Counted from the stretch's first letter, positions 26,776 to 35,555 are shown. The stretch: DNA of 64,000 nucleotides from Hafnia paralvei ATCC 29927 (GCF_001655005.1 NZ_LXET01000039.1:1-64000), one strand, 5' to 3'. Notes: generated by a model from the letters alone, not told the origin. Program-made: numbers and translations.

Positions 26776-26881
26776 GCCATTGCTGAAACATCCCCGGATC
26801 TCTGATAGCAGTAATTATCTGAACGAGTAATTACTGCCACGAAAAATCGTTCCGTGGCTCTTATTAATAGAAGGATGAGTC

Positions 26882-27514
26882 ATGAAAGAAAAGCATTGGT
26901 CAAAACTGGAATATCTACACCTGACCGTAAAGAATCCCAACATTTTAGTTAGCGGCACTCACAGTTATTACAGTGACTGCTGGGACAATGGATTTGAGAA
27001 GTCGGTTGTTCGATATTTACACGGCGATAGGATTAGCCAAAGCTGGGAGCCGCTAGGCAAGATCGATAAACTCAGAATCGGAGATTATGTTTGCATTGGT
27101 GCTGAGTCCGTTATTTTAATGGGCGGTAATCATAATCACTGCATGGATTTTATTAGTCTTTATCCCTTTATGGAGACAATAACGGATACATATCGTCATC
27201 GCGGTGACACGGTTCTTAACGATGGTTGTTGGCTGGGAATGCGTTGCATGATTATGCCTGGCGTTACCGTAGGCGAGGGTGCCATCATCGCGGCTGGAAG
27301 TATCGTGACGAAAGATGTGCCAGACTATGCGGTTGTCGGGGGTAATCCCGCCAAAATACTTAAATACCGGTTCTCTGAATCCGATATTGGTAGAATTCTA
27401 GCGTTAAATATTTACGACAGATCTGAAGACGAGCTTGAAAGCGTCAGAACCTTGCTAAGCTCGAATGATTTAGATGCGCTGGAGTTTGCACTGCGGGCGT
27501 CTGCAAACCCATAA
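26882..27514 (+). CDS. CatB/Vat-type xenobiotic O-acetyltransferase
   Basis: A 210-residue left-handed beta-helix acetyltransferase of the type B chloramphenicol/streptogramin acetyltransferase family. GGNHNH gives H84, the position of the catalytic histidine; hexapeptide repeats (LRIGDYVCIGAESVILMGG, then GCWLGMRCMIMPGVTVGEGAIIAAGSIVTKDV) and PAKILKYRF are all typical. Enzymes of this group acetylate chloramphenicol or virginiamycin-type drugs, but the substrate here is not certain and environmental members are often weak. It lies between amn and dif, flanked by diverged repeats, which suggests acquisition or local duplication. Confidence 0.88.
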   Translation: MKEKHWSKLEYLHLTVKNPNILVSGTHSYYSDCWDNGFEKSVVRYLHGDRISQSWEPLGKIDKLRIGDYVCIGAESVILMGGNHNHCMDFISLYPFMETITDTYRHRGDTVLNDGCWLGMRCMIMPGVTVGEGAIIAAGSIVTKDVPDYAVVGGNPAKILKYRFSESDIGRILALNIYDRSEDELESVRTLLSSNDLDALEFALRASANP

Positions 27515-27561
27515 GTACAATAAAGCTTGGAAAAGACAATAAGTGAGTGCTTTGAGTCTTT

Positions 27562-27690
27562 CCGAGCTTTTCTGACAAAATCTGACGGGCAAAATTCTAC
27601 GTTTTAAATCTCAGACTTCACGTAGCGCAATCACAAAGAGGTGACCGAGCGTTGGTGATAACAGCGCAACGCAAAGAATGCATATCATTA
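27562..27690 (+). repeat. diverged direct repeat, copy B
   Basis: Counterpart of the repeat at 26606-26775, with the best block CTCAGACTTCACGTAGCG at 27610-27627. It ends about 115 bases before dif. Confidence 0.45.
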
Positions 27691-27806
27691 CCGATGTCTG
27701 CATGTTACCGATACATAATCATTCATCACGCATGATGACTCAGGATCAACTGACAGGGGAAAGGGGCGGAAAGGCACACAGCGTAGGTTTTCGCTCCATT
27801 TACTCA

Positions 27807-27834
27807 ATTTAACATAATATACATTATGCGAACC
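27807..27834 (-). other. dif: dif site (XerC/XerD recombination)
   Basis: Read on the minus strand it is GGTTCGCATAA (XerC arm), TGTATA (centre) and TTATGTTAAAT (XerD arm). It differs from E. coli dif by one base, the fourth of the XerC arm (T for G). FtsK-activated XerCD resolves chromosome dimers here. The rest of the 27515-27995 gap has no convincing gene; a 44-codon open frame ending inside dif lacks support. Confidence 0.95.
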
Positions 27835-27995
27835 AACGTATCATTAGGTGGAGTTTACAGGTTTTTAGTCATGGTTACGTTACTCACATGCTGACGCGCC
27901 TCCTAGCTATCCCGCCAAACTAAGCGATTCAGGCTCCAGTTATCTTTCTCACGTTACAGTCTTACTGCAGCGTTCACTGCTTTCAAATTGTGGTC

Positions 27996-28700
27996 TCAGA
28001 TTTTTGCTTGATTGACCCGCGCCGAAAGTTCCTGATGGTTTTCTTTCCTTTCGCTGTAACGGTCGGCAAGATAGCTTGTATGTTCCTTCAGGATCAGGGT
28101 TATTTTGAAGAGCTCTTCTGCGACATCAACAATTCGGTCATACCAAGGAGATGGTTTCATGCGTCCTTCGTCATCAAATTCCTGCCACGCTTTAGGCACT
28201 GACGACTGATTGGGAATGGTGAACATACGCATCCAGCGGCCAAGTATTCGCAACTGATTTACTGCGTTGAACGATTGCGAGCCACCGCAAACTTGCATAA
28301 CAGCAAGCGTTTTTCCCTGTGATGGACGAACAGCGCCTTCACTAAGGGGGATCCAGTCAATTTGGGCCTTCATAACCGAACTCATGGCGCCATGTCTTTC
28401 CGGAGAACTCCAGATCATTCCATCACACCACCTGACCAGTTCTCGTAGTTCAAGCACTTTCGGATGACTGTCCAAGGCATCATCAGGTAATGGCAGGCCG
28501 GAAGGATTAAATGTTTTCACCTCAGCCCCCATTTTTGTCAGTAACCGCCCTGCTTCTTCAGCTGCAAAGCGACTGTAGGAGCGTTCTCGAACTGAACCAT
28601 AAAGGATGAGAAAACGCGGCATTGTTTCAGTGTTGCTTGCTAGTTTGCTGACGATTGCATCATCAAAGCAATCCAGTTCAACTGCTGGTAACTGTGTCAT
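27996..28700 (-). CDS. arsH: ArsH, NADPH-dependent FMN reductase
   Basis: A flavodoxin-like oxidoreductase of 234 residues that oxidises trivalent organoarsenicals and confers resistance. The FMN phosphate loop is LYGSVRERSYSR, and SSPERHGAMSSVMKAQIDWIP and CGGSQSFNAVNQLRILGRWMRM are ArsH hallmarks. The ATG at 28700 has GAGGG five bases upstream. It is divergent from arsRBC with the ArsR control region between. It is the arsenic gene nearest to dif, ending 162 bases away. Confidence 0.94.
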   Translation of the reverse strand: MTQLPAVELDCFDDAIVSKLASNTETMPRFLILYGSVRERSYSRFAAEEAGRLLTKMGAEVKTFNPSGLPLPDDALDSHPKVLELRELVRWCDGMIWSSPERHGAMSSVMKAQIDWIPLSEGAVRPSQGKTLAVMQVCGGSQSFNAVNQLRILGRWMRMFTIPNQSSVPKAWQEFDDEGRMKPSPWYDRIVDVAEELFKITLILKEHTSYLADRYSERKENHQELSARVNQAKI

Positions 28701-28724
28701 AAAAACCCTCTGTTTTATAAGCTA

Positions 28725-28770
28725 TACTTTAAAACCTATCATATATGAAATATCATATGTATATGTTTTT
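28725..28770. promoter_or_regulatory. arsH-arsR divergent control region
   Basis: AT-rich region with repeated ATCATATATGA / ATCATATGTATATG motifs, similar in character to the E. coli ArsR operator. I infer that ArsR represses both arsH and arsRBC from here. Confidence 0.55.
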
Positions 28771-28785
28771 TCGTTGAGGTCAGAA

Positions 28786-29106
28786 ATGCTACAGCCTGTT
28801 CAGCTTTTTAAACTCCTTGCGGATGAAACTCGTTCGACTATTGTGATGCTTCTCAGGGAGTCTGGTGAGATGTGTGTTTGTGATATTTGTGCATCAACGG
28901 CAGAGTCTCAGCCCAAAATATCACGTCACATGGCTCTGTTACGCGAGTCCGGTCTAGTGATAGATCGCCGTCAGGGAAAATGGGTGCATTATCGACTATC
29001 ACCACATATGCCTGCTTGGGCTGCAAGTATTATTGAAACAGCCTGGGACTGTGAACGTGAAAATATACGCAATAAGCTCAATAGAGCGTTGTTATCCTCC
29101 TGCTGA
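28786..29106 (+). CDS. arsR: ArsR arsenite-responsive repressor
   Basis: A 106-residue SmtB/ArsR winged-helix repressor. The metalloid site EMCVCDIC contains the three cysteines of E. coli ArsR, in the DNA-binding helix; SQPKISRHMALLRESGL is the recognition helix. I use the ATG at 28786, which has GAGGT upstream; a longer reading of the frame runs back into arsH and is not credible. It is the first gene of arsRBC. Confidence 0.96.
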   Translation: MLQPVQLFKLLADETRSTIVMLLRESGEMCVCDICASTAESQPKISRHMALLRESGLVIDRRQGKWVHYRLSPHMPAWAASIIETAWDCERENIRNKLNRALLSSC

Positions 29107-29151
29107 GGATGATGGATACATACGTTTTATCAAATATGAATGAGGTTTGTG

Positions 29152-30441
29152 ATGTTACTAGCAGGCGTGATCTTCTTATTCACCCTAGTTCTGGTTATCT
29201 GGCAGCCTAGAGGTCTGGGAATTGGCTGGAGTGCCTCATTGGGCGCAGGTTTGGCATTACTGACCGGTGTTGTTCATCTAGGTGATATTGTTGCTGTCTG
29301 GCAGATAGTATGGAATGCGACCGCAACATTTATAGCTGTGATCATCATCAGTCTTCTCCTCGATGAGGCTGGTTTCTTCGAATGGGCTGCACTACATGTC
29401 GCCCGTTGGGGTAATGGCCATGGTCGAAGATTGTTTACTTGGATTATCCTGCTCGGTGCTATGGTCGCGGCGTTATTTGCTAATGACGGTGCAGCACTTA
29501 TCCTGACGCCGATTGTGATTGCGATGCTGCTGGCTTTAGGTTACAGCCAGAGATCAACATTAGCTTTTGTCATGGCCGCTGGATTTATTGCAGACACAGC
29601 TAGTCTGCCTCTGATTGTCTCGAATCTGGTGAATATCGTCTCAGCTGACTATTTTAACCTAGGTTTTTCTGAGTATGCCGCAGTCATGGTGCCTGTTAAC
29701 CTGACGGCTATTGCGACGACGCTGATTCTATTGCACCTTTTCTTTCGTAATGACATTCCTGCCGTTTACGATCTTTCCCTGTTGAAAGAACCTAAAAAAG
29801 CAATTCGAGATGCCAGAACCTTTAAAACCGGCTGGCTAGTTCTGACTTTGCTATTAGTGGGATTCTTTGGCCTCGAACCTCTCGGTATACCTGTTAGTCT
29901 GGTCGCCGCCGTTGGTGCCCTAATTTTGCTTACCGTCGCGAAGAGAGGACATGTCATAAACACTGGCAAAGTGTTGCGTGAAGCACCTTGGCAGATTGTG
30001 ATTTTTTCACTGGGCATGTATCTGGTAGTCTACGGTTTACGCAATGCAGGTTTGACTCACTACCTTTCTGCCCTGCTAAATCAACTGGCTGAACAAGGAT
30101 TGTGGGCATCAACCTTAGGGACAGGATTCCTCGCGGCGTTCCTCTCTTCCGTCATGAACAATATGCCGACCGTTTTGGTTGGTGCCCTGTCGATTGATGG
30201 TAGCGTAGCCACAGGCGTTATCAAAGAAGCGATGATTTATGCCAATGTTATCGGTAGCGACCTTGGGCCTAAAATTACGCCGATTGGCAGTCTTGCGACG
30301 TTGTTGTGGTTGCACGTTTTGTCGCAGAAAAATATTACGATTACCTGGGGATATTACTTTCGAGTAGGCATCGTCATGACAATCCCTGTACTGTTTGTCA
30401 CGCTGGCGGCATTGGCTTTGCGCCTGTCAGTAGCGCTATAG
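29152..30441 (+). CDS. arsB: ArsB arsenite efflux permease
   Basis: Inner-membrane arsenite/antimonite antiporter of 429 residues, equal to E. coli ArsB in length and similar throughout (MLLAGVIFLFTLVLVIWQP, FANDGAALILTPIVIAMLLALG, MNNMPTVLVGALSIDG). About twelve hydrophobic segments are present. I use the ATG at 29152, with GAGG seven bases upstream, which gives the family start. No arsA ATPase or arsD is present, so efflux should be driven by proton motive force. Confidence 0.96.
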   Translation: MLLAGVIFLFTLVLVIWQPRGLGIGWSASLGAGLALLTGVVHLGDIVAVWQIVWNATATFIAVIIISLLLDEAGFFEWAALHVARWGNGHGRRLFTWIILLGAMVAALFANDGAALILTPIVIAMLLALGYSQRSTLAFVMAAGFIADTASLPLIVSNLVNIVSADYFNLGFSEYAAVMVPVNLTAIATTLILLHLFFRNDIPAVYDLSLLKEPKKAIRDARTFKTGWLVLTLLLVGFFGLEPLGIPVSLVAAVGALILLTVAKRGHVINTGKVLREAPWQIVIFSLGMYLVVYGLRNAGLTHYLSALLNQLAEQGLWASTLGTGFLAAFLSSVMNNMPTVLVGALSIDGSVATGVIKEAMIYANVIGSDLGPKITPIGSLATLLWLHVLSQKNITITWGYYFRVGIVMTIPVLFVTLAALALRLSVAL

Positions 30442-30478
30442 CCATTACCTTCAGGAGTATTAACACGAGATCATTATG

Positions 30479-30907
30479 ATGAACAATATCACTATCTATC
30501 ATAATCCAGCCTGCGGAACGTCGCGCAATACCCTAGAGTTAATCCGCAACTGCGGCGCTGAGCCCACGGTTATTATGTATCTTGAAACACCGCCGACTCG
30601 AGAAGAACTGATTAAACTTATCGCGGATATGGGAATCTCCGTTCGGTCGCTATTACGCAAGAATGTCGAACCTTATGAACAATTAGGTCTGACAGACGAT
30701 GCCTTCAGTGATGAACAACTGATTGATTTTATGTTGCAGTACCCTATCCTCATCAATCGTCCAATTGTTGTTACCCCGCTGGGTACACGCTTATGTCGGC
30801 CTTCTGAGAGTGTTCTGGATATTTTAACTGATGAGCAATGCGGCTCGTTCACTAAAGAAGATGGTGAGCGAGTCATTGATGAACAGGGTAAACGGATAAA
30901 AAAATAA
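30479..30907 (+). CDS. arsC: ArsC glutaredoxin-dependent arsenate reductase
   Basis: Reduces arsenate to arsenite with glutathione and glutaredoxin. The catalytic cysteine is C12 in HNPACGTSRNTLE, and the three arginines that bind arsenate are visible in the LLRKNVEPYEQL, LINRPIVVTPLGTRLCRP segments. I choose the second of two tandem ATG codons because it has better ribosome-binding-site spacing and puts the cysteine at position 12, as in E. coli. Last gene of arsRBC, with a terminator directly after it. Confidence 0.95.
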   Translation: MNNITIYHNPACGTSRNTLELIRNCGAEPTVIMYLETPPTREELIKLIADMGISVRSLLRKNVEPYEQLGLTDDAFSDEQLIDFMLQYPILINRPIVVTPLGTRLCRPSESVLDILTDEQCGSFTKEDGERVIDEQGKRIKK

Positions 30908-30916
30908 GTGCTGGGT

Positions 30917-30941
30917 AAGGGAGCAATTATGCTCCCTTTTT
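30917..30941 (+). terminator. ars operon terminator
   Basis: AAGGGAGCA and TGCTCCCTT form a stem followed by a T run, ten bases after arsC. Confidence 0.88.
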
Positions 30942-31041
30942 GTCATCAGATTTGAACCTGATTAACATTGCACAATAGCGTCTTTATGTCTTCTCCCTAC
31001 TCAACCCACGTATCATCAAATCTCCTCTGCTGTTTAGTAAA

Positions 31042-31059
31042 CATAACGCGAGTGTTATG
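31042..31059. promoter_or_regulatory. operator candidate upstream of LacI-family gene
   Basis: CATAAC-GCGAGT-GTTATG is a perfect inverted repeat with six-base arms, about 135 bases upstream of the regulator start. It has the size of a LacI/GntR-type operator. Function is inferred. Confidence 0.45.
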
Positions 31060-31193
31060 ACAGTTTTCACAAAAGTATTATTCAGTTATTTATGTATTCG
31101 CTTTCTGCTTGCTTGGAATATATATCCCTTATAGATTGCTGTTTAGGGAATCAGGAACATGGCCAGAAAGAAGTAAATAAGAGGATAGATTTA

Positions 31194-32240
31194 ATGGCAA
31201 ATATTCGCGATGTTGCTCGGCTAGCCAAAGTATCTATCAGCAGTGTATCTAATGTGCTGAATAATAGAGTTAGTCAAATGAGCACAGAAACATTGTTACG
31301 CATAGAACAAGCAATACGCGATCTCAACTATCGTCCAGCAAGGAGCCTGCCATCGGCTGGCGATGAAAAAAATAAGATTTTTGGCTTGCTGGTACCCTCT
31401 ATTGTTAATCCTAGTTTTTCTGCATTAGCTCATGAAGTGGATTTAGCTGCTAGAGTATTTCGTTATCGAGTATTGTTGGGAAACTCTTACCGCCAAGAGG
31501 ACGAGGAGCGTGCATTCATTGAGGATATGTTTTCACACGGTGTACGCGGGATCATTGTTGCAGCAAGTGATATCAGGAAGACCCATTTTATTCGCGCCGC
31601 TGAAAAAGGAATGGTTATTGTCAGCTATGATAATCATTCTCCTGATGGCATATCTAACCATGCCCATATTTTTGATAGCGTTTCAATGAATAACATTGAA
31701 GCAGGTCGTTTAGCCACACGCCATCTCGCTGAGCGCGGCTGCAAAAATATATTTTTTGCCACAGAGACGACGCTGACACTGAGCCGTAGCCATAAGATTG
31801 ATGGATTTCTGTCTGAGCTACGTCAGCAAAACTTGCCGTTTCAGTCTCGGATTATTGAAGGTAAAGCCAGCAGCGAGTATGGCGATACTGAGATGTTTGA
31901 GCTGGGATTAATATTGGCACCTAGGATCATCAAGCTTCCTATACTGCCTGACGGAATTGTAGCAATTAATGATGCTTTGGGAATCGGATTGATGGTCGGT
32001 TTGCAAGCTGTGGGTATACGTATTCCAGACGATATATCATTGGTTGGCATCGATAATATTTCGTTATCTAACCTTAGCTCCCCTGCTCTAACGTCCGTTA
32101 TGCCCCCGCTGGCAGAAATGGCGCAGCGAATGGTGGGACGACTGATAAATAGAATTGCCGAGCCTTCATTACCGATCAGAGAATATCTTTTTACTCCAAT
32201 GCTCATCAATAGAAAATCGGTAAGACCGCTAACTAGCTAA
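31194..32240 (+). CDS. LacI-family regulator of sugar operon
   Basis: A 348-residue repressor with the N-terminal helix-turn-helix NIRDVARLAKVSISSVSNVLNN and hinge helix, followed by a sugar-binding domain. I use the ATG at 31194, with GAGGA upstream; reading further upstream adds 34 residues without family character. It is the first gene of a co-directional set with a gluconokinase-type kinase, MFS permease, SDR and mutarotase, which it presumably controls in response to a sugar or sugar acid. Its position and architecture recall GntR/IdnR regulators. Confidence 0.9.
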   Translation: MANIRDVARLAKVSISSVSNVLNNRVSQMSTETLLRIEQAIRDLNYRPARSLPSAGDEKNKIFGLLVPSIVNPSFSALAHEVDLAARVFRYRVLLGNSYRQEDEERAFIEDMFSHGVRGIIVAASDIRKTHFIRAAEKGMVIVSYDNHSPDGISNHAHIFDSVSMNNIEAGRLATRHLAERGCKNIFFATETTLTLSRSHKIDGFLSELRQQNLPFQSRIIEGKASSEYGDTEMFELGLILAPRIIKLPILPDGIVAINDALGIGLMVGLQAVGIRIPDDISLVGIDNISLSNLSSPALTSVMPPLAEMAQRMVGRLINRIAEPSLPIREYLFTPMLINRKSVRPLTS

Positions 32241-32338
32241 ATAACCAAATAACGTAGTCATATATTAAATTAGTTTTCTTTCTTAGCGATGAGTTCATTG
32301 CCTAAATATCTTTTAATAAAAATTAGAGGAGCAACACT

Positions 32339-32908
32339 ATGAGTGCAAAAAAAACATCATCAGACTGTCATATAATATCGGAAAAACCACATAAAAATCA
32401 TCAACTATGGATATTAATGGGCGTGTCTGGTTGTGGAAAATCCGCAGTTGCGCAGAGACTATCATCTGCATTGAATATTCCATCTCTTGATGGTGATTTT
32501 CTTCATCCCCGCCATAATGTGGATAAAATGGCGAATGGCCAAGCGCTTGATGATGATGATCGCTTACCTTGGCTACAGGCGTTAAATCAGGCCGCTTATG
32601 CCATGTTGCGCACGAACCCGAATTCATTGATGGTCTGCTCTGCCCTTAAGAAAAACTACAGGGATATACTGCGACAAAATAACTCGGGGATACATTTTAT
32701 TTTCCTCAGCGGTAGTAAGGATGTTGTCAAGGAGCGACTTCAGAAGCGTAAGGGACATTTTTTTAAAGATACAATGCTGGACTCACAATTTAATACCCTA
32801 GAAACTCCTGATGTTGATGAGAAAGATATTATTACAGTTGATATTAATCACAGATTAGATTCAGTGGTTTCTGAGTGTATTAGACAAATAAATATAACCA
32901 ATCGTTAA
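32339..32908 (+). CDS. gluconokinase-family sugar-acid kinase
   Basis: A 189-residue kinase of the GntK/IdnK family. The P-loop GVSGCGKS is at residues 28-35; LDGDFLHPRHNVDKMANGQALDDDDRLPWLQALN and CSALKKNYRDILR are the substrate and lid motifs. It would phosphorylate D-gluconate, or a related aldonate, at C6. The N-terminus is about 14 residues longer than in E. coli GntK. AGAGGAG precedes the start. Genomic context (mutarotase, dehydrogenase, permease) suggests that the aldonate is made inside the cell from an imported sugar. Confidence 0.9.
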   Translation: MSAKKTSSDCHIISEKPHKNHQLWILMGVSGCGKSAVAQRLSSALNIPSLDGDFLHPRHNVDKMANGQALDDDDRLPWLQALNQAAYAMLRTNPNSLMVCSALKKNYRDILRQNNSGIHFIFLSGSKDVVKERLQKRKGHFFKDTMLDSQFNTLETPDVDEKDIITVDINHRLDSVVSECIRQINITNR

Positions 32909-32972
32909 TTGCAGCGAAAATTAAAAAATACATTAGCAACTTGCTAATGCTAGCCCATTGGAAATATCCATT

Positions 32973-34301
32973 ATGAATAAAAGAACTCCGCAGGATATTG
33001 AACGTAGTGCAATAAAAAAACTTACACTACACATTGTCCCATTAATGATATTGCTCTATTTTTTAGCTTTTCTTGACCGTAATAATATGGCCTATGCTGC
33101 TATGGCATTAGAGGACAGCCTTGGTTTAACAGCATCTGCCTTTGGATTCGCCTCAGGTATTTTCTTTATTGGCTATTTTATGTTTGAAATACCAAGCAAT
33201 GCAGGAACCATAAAATTTGGTCCACGTATATGGTTTGCGAGGATCTTAATTTCATGGGGGGTGTTTGCAACTTTGCTTGGTTTTGTTAGAACACCAATGG
33301 AATTATATATCTGTCGCTTCATGCTTGGCGTCTGTGAGGCCGGTTTTTTCCCTTCAGTAGTCTATTATTTTACAGTATTTTTCCCACAAAAGTATCGCAC
33401 AAGAATTTTAGGTATGTTTATTATTGTACAACCTCTCTCTAATGCGATCGGCTCTCCTATTTCTGGTTTTATTCTGAATATAGATCAAGGCTGGTTTGGT
33501 TTGGAACCATGGCAATTACTGTTTATCATAGAAGGTATTCCGCCAATTATTATTGGATTGCTAATTCCTTTTATTATCAAAAACTATCCAAAGGAAGTAA
33601 ATTATTTAGATATTGAAGAAAAGGCGTGGTTGATGAGTAGCACCGAGCGCTCCAAATCGGGGTCAAAAATTACGCTGTCTGATTTCTTTAATGGAATTAA
33701 AAATCGTAAGTATCTACTGTATGCAATGCTGAATTTCGGCATGGTGTGTGGGATTTATGGTTTTGGCATGTGGCTTCCCTCGATCATCACTGCTATCTCA
33801 GGCGACGATATCTTTAAAGTCAGTCTGATGGCCCTAATTCCTTATGGTCTTGCAGCATTATTAGTCTATCCCTGGAGCCTGTTGGCAAGTAAAACTCGAA
33901 AAATCGGCGTGTTTGCCGGTATCAGCATGGTTGTTGCGGCGATGGGCTTAGTGGGCGCTGTCATCTTCTTTAAATACAACGTGTTTGTCTCACTATCGTT
34001 TCTATGTATTGCCGCTATCGGAATATATACCTCCGTTCCCCCATTTTTATCTATGCCGGCCAATATTTCGTCAGGCGCAGCAGCGGCAGCCGGATTAGCC
34101 GTCGTAAGTTGTATCGGTAATATCGGCGGTTTTGTTGCCCCCTATGTGGTTGGCGTACTCAACGATATGACTCATAGCAGCATGCCAGGTCTCATCTTTT
34201 TATCTTTATGCCTATTGGTTACCGGTCTCATTTGCATTTTTTACTGCGCCAAACAGCGTGAAGGCGTTATTCAATCCGAATCCTTTTCAGGAAAAAACTA
34301 A
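32973..34301 (+). CDS. MFS permease, anion:cation symporter family
   Basis: A 442-residue, 12-helix transporter resembling the ACS family (relatives carry galactarate, glucarate, hexuronates or tartrate). LAFLDRNNMAYAA in helix 1 and the RFMLGVCEAGFFPSVVYYFTVFFPQKYR segment are typical. I use the ATG at 32973 rather than an in-frame TTG five codons upstream. It lies 64 bases after the kinase and 17 before the SDR. The substrate is likely a sugar acid or sugar, unresolved. Confidence 0.9.
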   Translation: MNKRTPQDIERSAIKKLTLHIVPLMILLYFLAFLDRNNMAYAAMALEDSLGLTASAFGFASGIFFIGYFMFEIPSNAGTIKFGPRIWFARILISWGVFATLLGFVRTPMELYICRFMLGVCEAGFFPSVVYYFTVFFPQKYRTRILGMFIIVQPLSNAIGSPISGFILNIDQGWFGLEPWQLLFIIEGIPPIIIGLLIPFIIKNYPKEVNYLDIEEKAWLMSSTERSKSGSKITLSDFFNGIKNRKYLLYAMLNFGMVCGIYGFGMWLPSIITAISGDDIFKVSLMALIPYGLAALLVYPWSLLASKTRKIGVFAGISMVVAAMGLVGAVIFFKYNVFVSLSFLCIAAIGIYTSVPPFLSMPANISSGAAAAAGLAVVSCIGNIGGFVAPYVVGVLNDMTHSSMPGLIFLSLCLLVTGLICIFYCAKQREGVIQSESFSGKN

Positions 34302-34318
34302 CACACGAGGTATCAATT

Positions 34319-35083
34319 ATGGGAACTCTAGCAGGTAAAAAAGTCTTTATTACAGGTGCAGAACAAGGGATTGGGCGAGCTACAGCTGAACAATTAATTC
34401 GATCCGGCTGCGATATTTATCTCCACTACCATAGCGGTGAAGAAGGTCCTAAAGCGTTGGCGGAGTTAGCTCATTCATTGGGGCAAAAAGCTGCCTATGG
34501 TTATGCTGACCTGATTAATTCTGAGGAGGCCGAGCATTGTGTTAACACTGCAGCCGAATTTTTGGGAGGAATTGATATATTAATCAATAATGTTGGGGGA
34601 ATAGTAGGCCGTAAATGGTTAGGTGAAATTGATCATCAATTCTGGCAGACCGTTCTCGATGTGAATATGACAACGATGCTTAATGTGACACAAACTGCGC
34701 TACCTTTCTTAAAATCATCGGCTGATGGCGCTAGCATTGTCAATCTGGCTTCCTTAGCTGGTCGTTCTGGCGGACATTCAGGGTCTCTAGTTTATTCCAC
34801 GACGAAAGGCGCTGTACTGACTTGGACTCGCTCTTTAGCAGCAGAACTCGGCGAACATGGCATTAGAGTAAATGCCGTCGCCCCCGGTTTGATTCTCGGT
34901 ACGCGTTTTCACAATCGTCATACCACCCAAGAATCAGCAGAACAGACGATTCAGGCCATTCCCCTTGGTAGAGCGGGAACACCTGAAGATGTTGCTCGAG
35001 TTATTAGCTTCCTTGCCGCTGAATATGATGGTTTTATTTCTGGCGCGACTATCGATATAAACGGTGGGATTTACCGTATGTAA
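34319..35083 (+). CDS. SDR-family oxidoreductase
   Basis: A 254-residue classical short-chain dehydrogenase. The cofactor loop is TGAEQGIGRA, NNVGG marks the core, and YSTTK with the upstream serine of NLASLAGRS forms the catalytic set. SGATIDINGG ends the family pattern. It is not especially close to IdnO or other named sugar dehydrogenases I know. In this operon it could oxidise an aldose at C1 or interconvert a keto-aldonate and aldonate. The start has a GAGG ribosome-binding site. Confidence 0.9.
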   Translation: MGTLAGKKVFITGAEQGIGRATAEQLIRSGCDIYLHYHSGEEGPKALAELAHSLGQKAAYGYADLINSEEAEHCVNTAAEFLGGIDILINNVGGIVGRKWLGEIDHQFWQTVLDVNMTTMLNVTQTALPFLKSSADGASIVNLASLAGRSGGHSGSLVYSTTKGAVLTWTRSLAAELGEHGIRVNAVAPGLILGTRFHNRHTTQESAEQTIQAIPLGRAGTPEDVARVISFLAAEYDGFISGATIDINGGIYRM

Positions 35084-35138
35084 TTCACTTACAGGCAGCC
35101 GTCAATTTGCGACTGCCTTTATTCATCCGAGAATAATT

Positions 35139-35555
35139 ATGATTAAATCAGAACTCATTCACCCTGAGCTGCTATGCTCGCTCGCTAAATGTGGCCATAA
35201 AACACAGGTGCTGATTGCTGATAGCAACTACTCAGTCATCACGAACGCTCCTCGTCAGGCAACGGTTATTTATTTAAATCTAACACCGGGAGTTATACCT
35301 GCAACATTAATTCTAGAAAAGGTCCTTACCAGTATTAATGTTGAAAAAGCAGTTTTAATGGCTTATCCCTCTGACTTTATAAATACGATTGAATCTGAAT
35401 ATCGGCAGATACTTCCAGAAAACTGCCCGATAGAATACTTGCCGCGTCAAGATTTCTATAATCAAGTCAAATCTGATCAAACATTATTAGTGATTGCATC
35501 AGGAGAGCAACGTCGATTTGGTAATCTACTTCTTACCATAGCCCCAGTTTTCTAA
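35139..35555 (+). CDS. RbsD/FucU-family mutarotase
   Basis: A 138-residue protein of the RbsD/FucU family, which interconverts cyclic anomers of sugars such as ribose or fucose. LLCSLAKCGHKTQVLIADSNYS is the N-terminal signature, with the conserved histidine and aspartate, and the C-terminus (GNLLLTIAPVF) is the usual end. The ATG at 35139 is chosen because upstream reading enters the previous gene. Its presence implies that a reducing sugar, not only an aldonate, is handled by this operon. Confidence 0.82.
   Translation: MIKSELIHPELLCSLAKCGHKTQVLIADSNYSVITNAPRQATVIYLNLTPGVIPATLILEKVLTSINVEKAVLMAYPSDFINTIESEYRQILPENCPIEYLPRQDFYNQVKSDQTLLVIASGEQRRFGNLLLTIAPVF

Noticed and set aside
27678..27813. 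A 44-codon open frame ending inside dif
   Set aside because: No ribosome-binding site and no recognisable protein; the stop codon falls in dif by chance.
28606..28785. Long N-terminal extension of the arsR frame
   Set aside because: It overlaps the divergent arsH gene and the operator; ArsR proteins start at the ATG at 28786.
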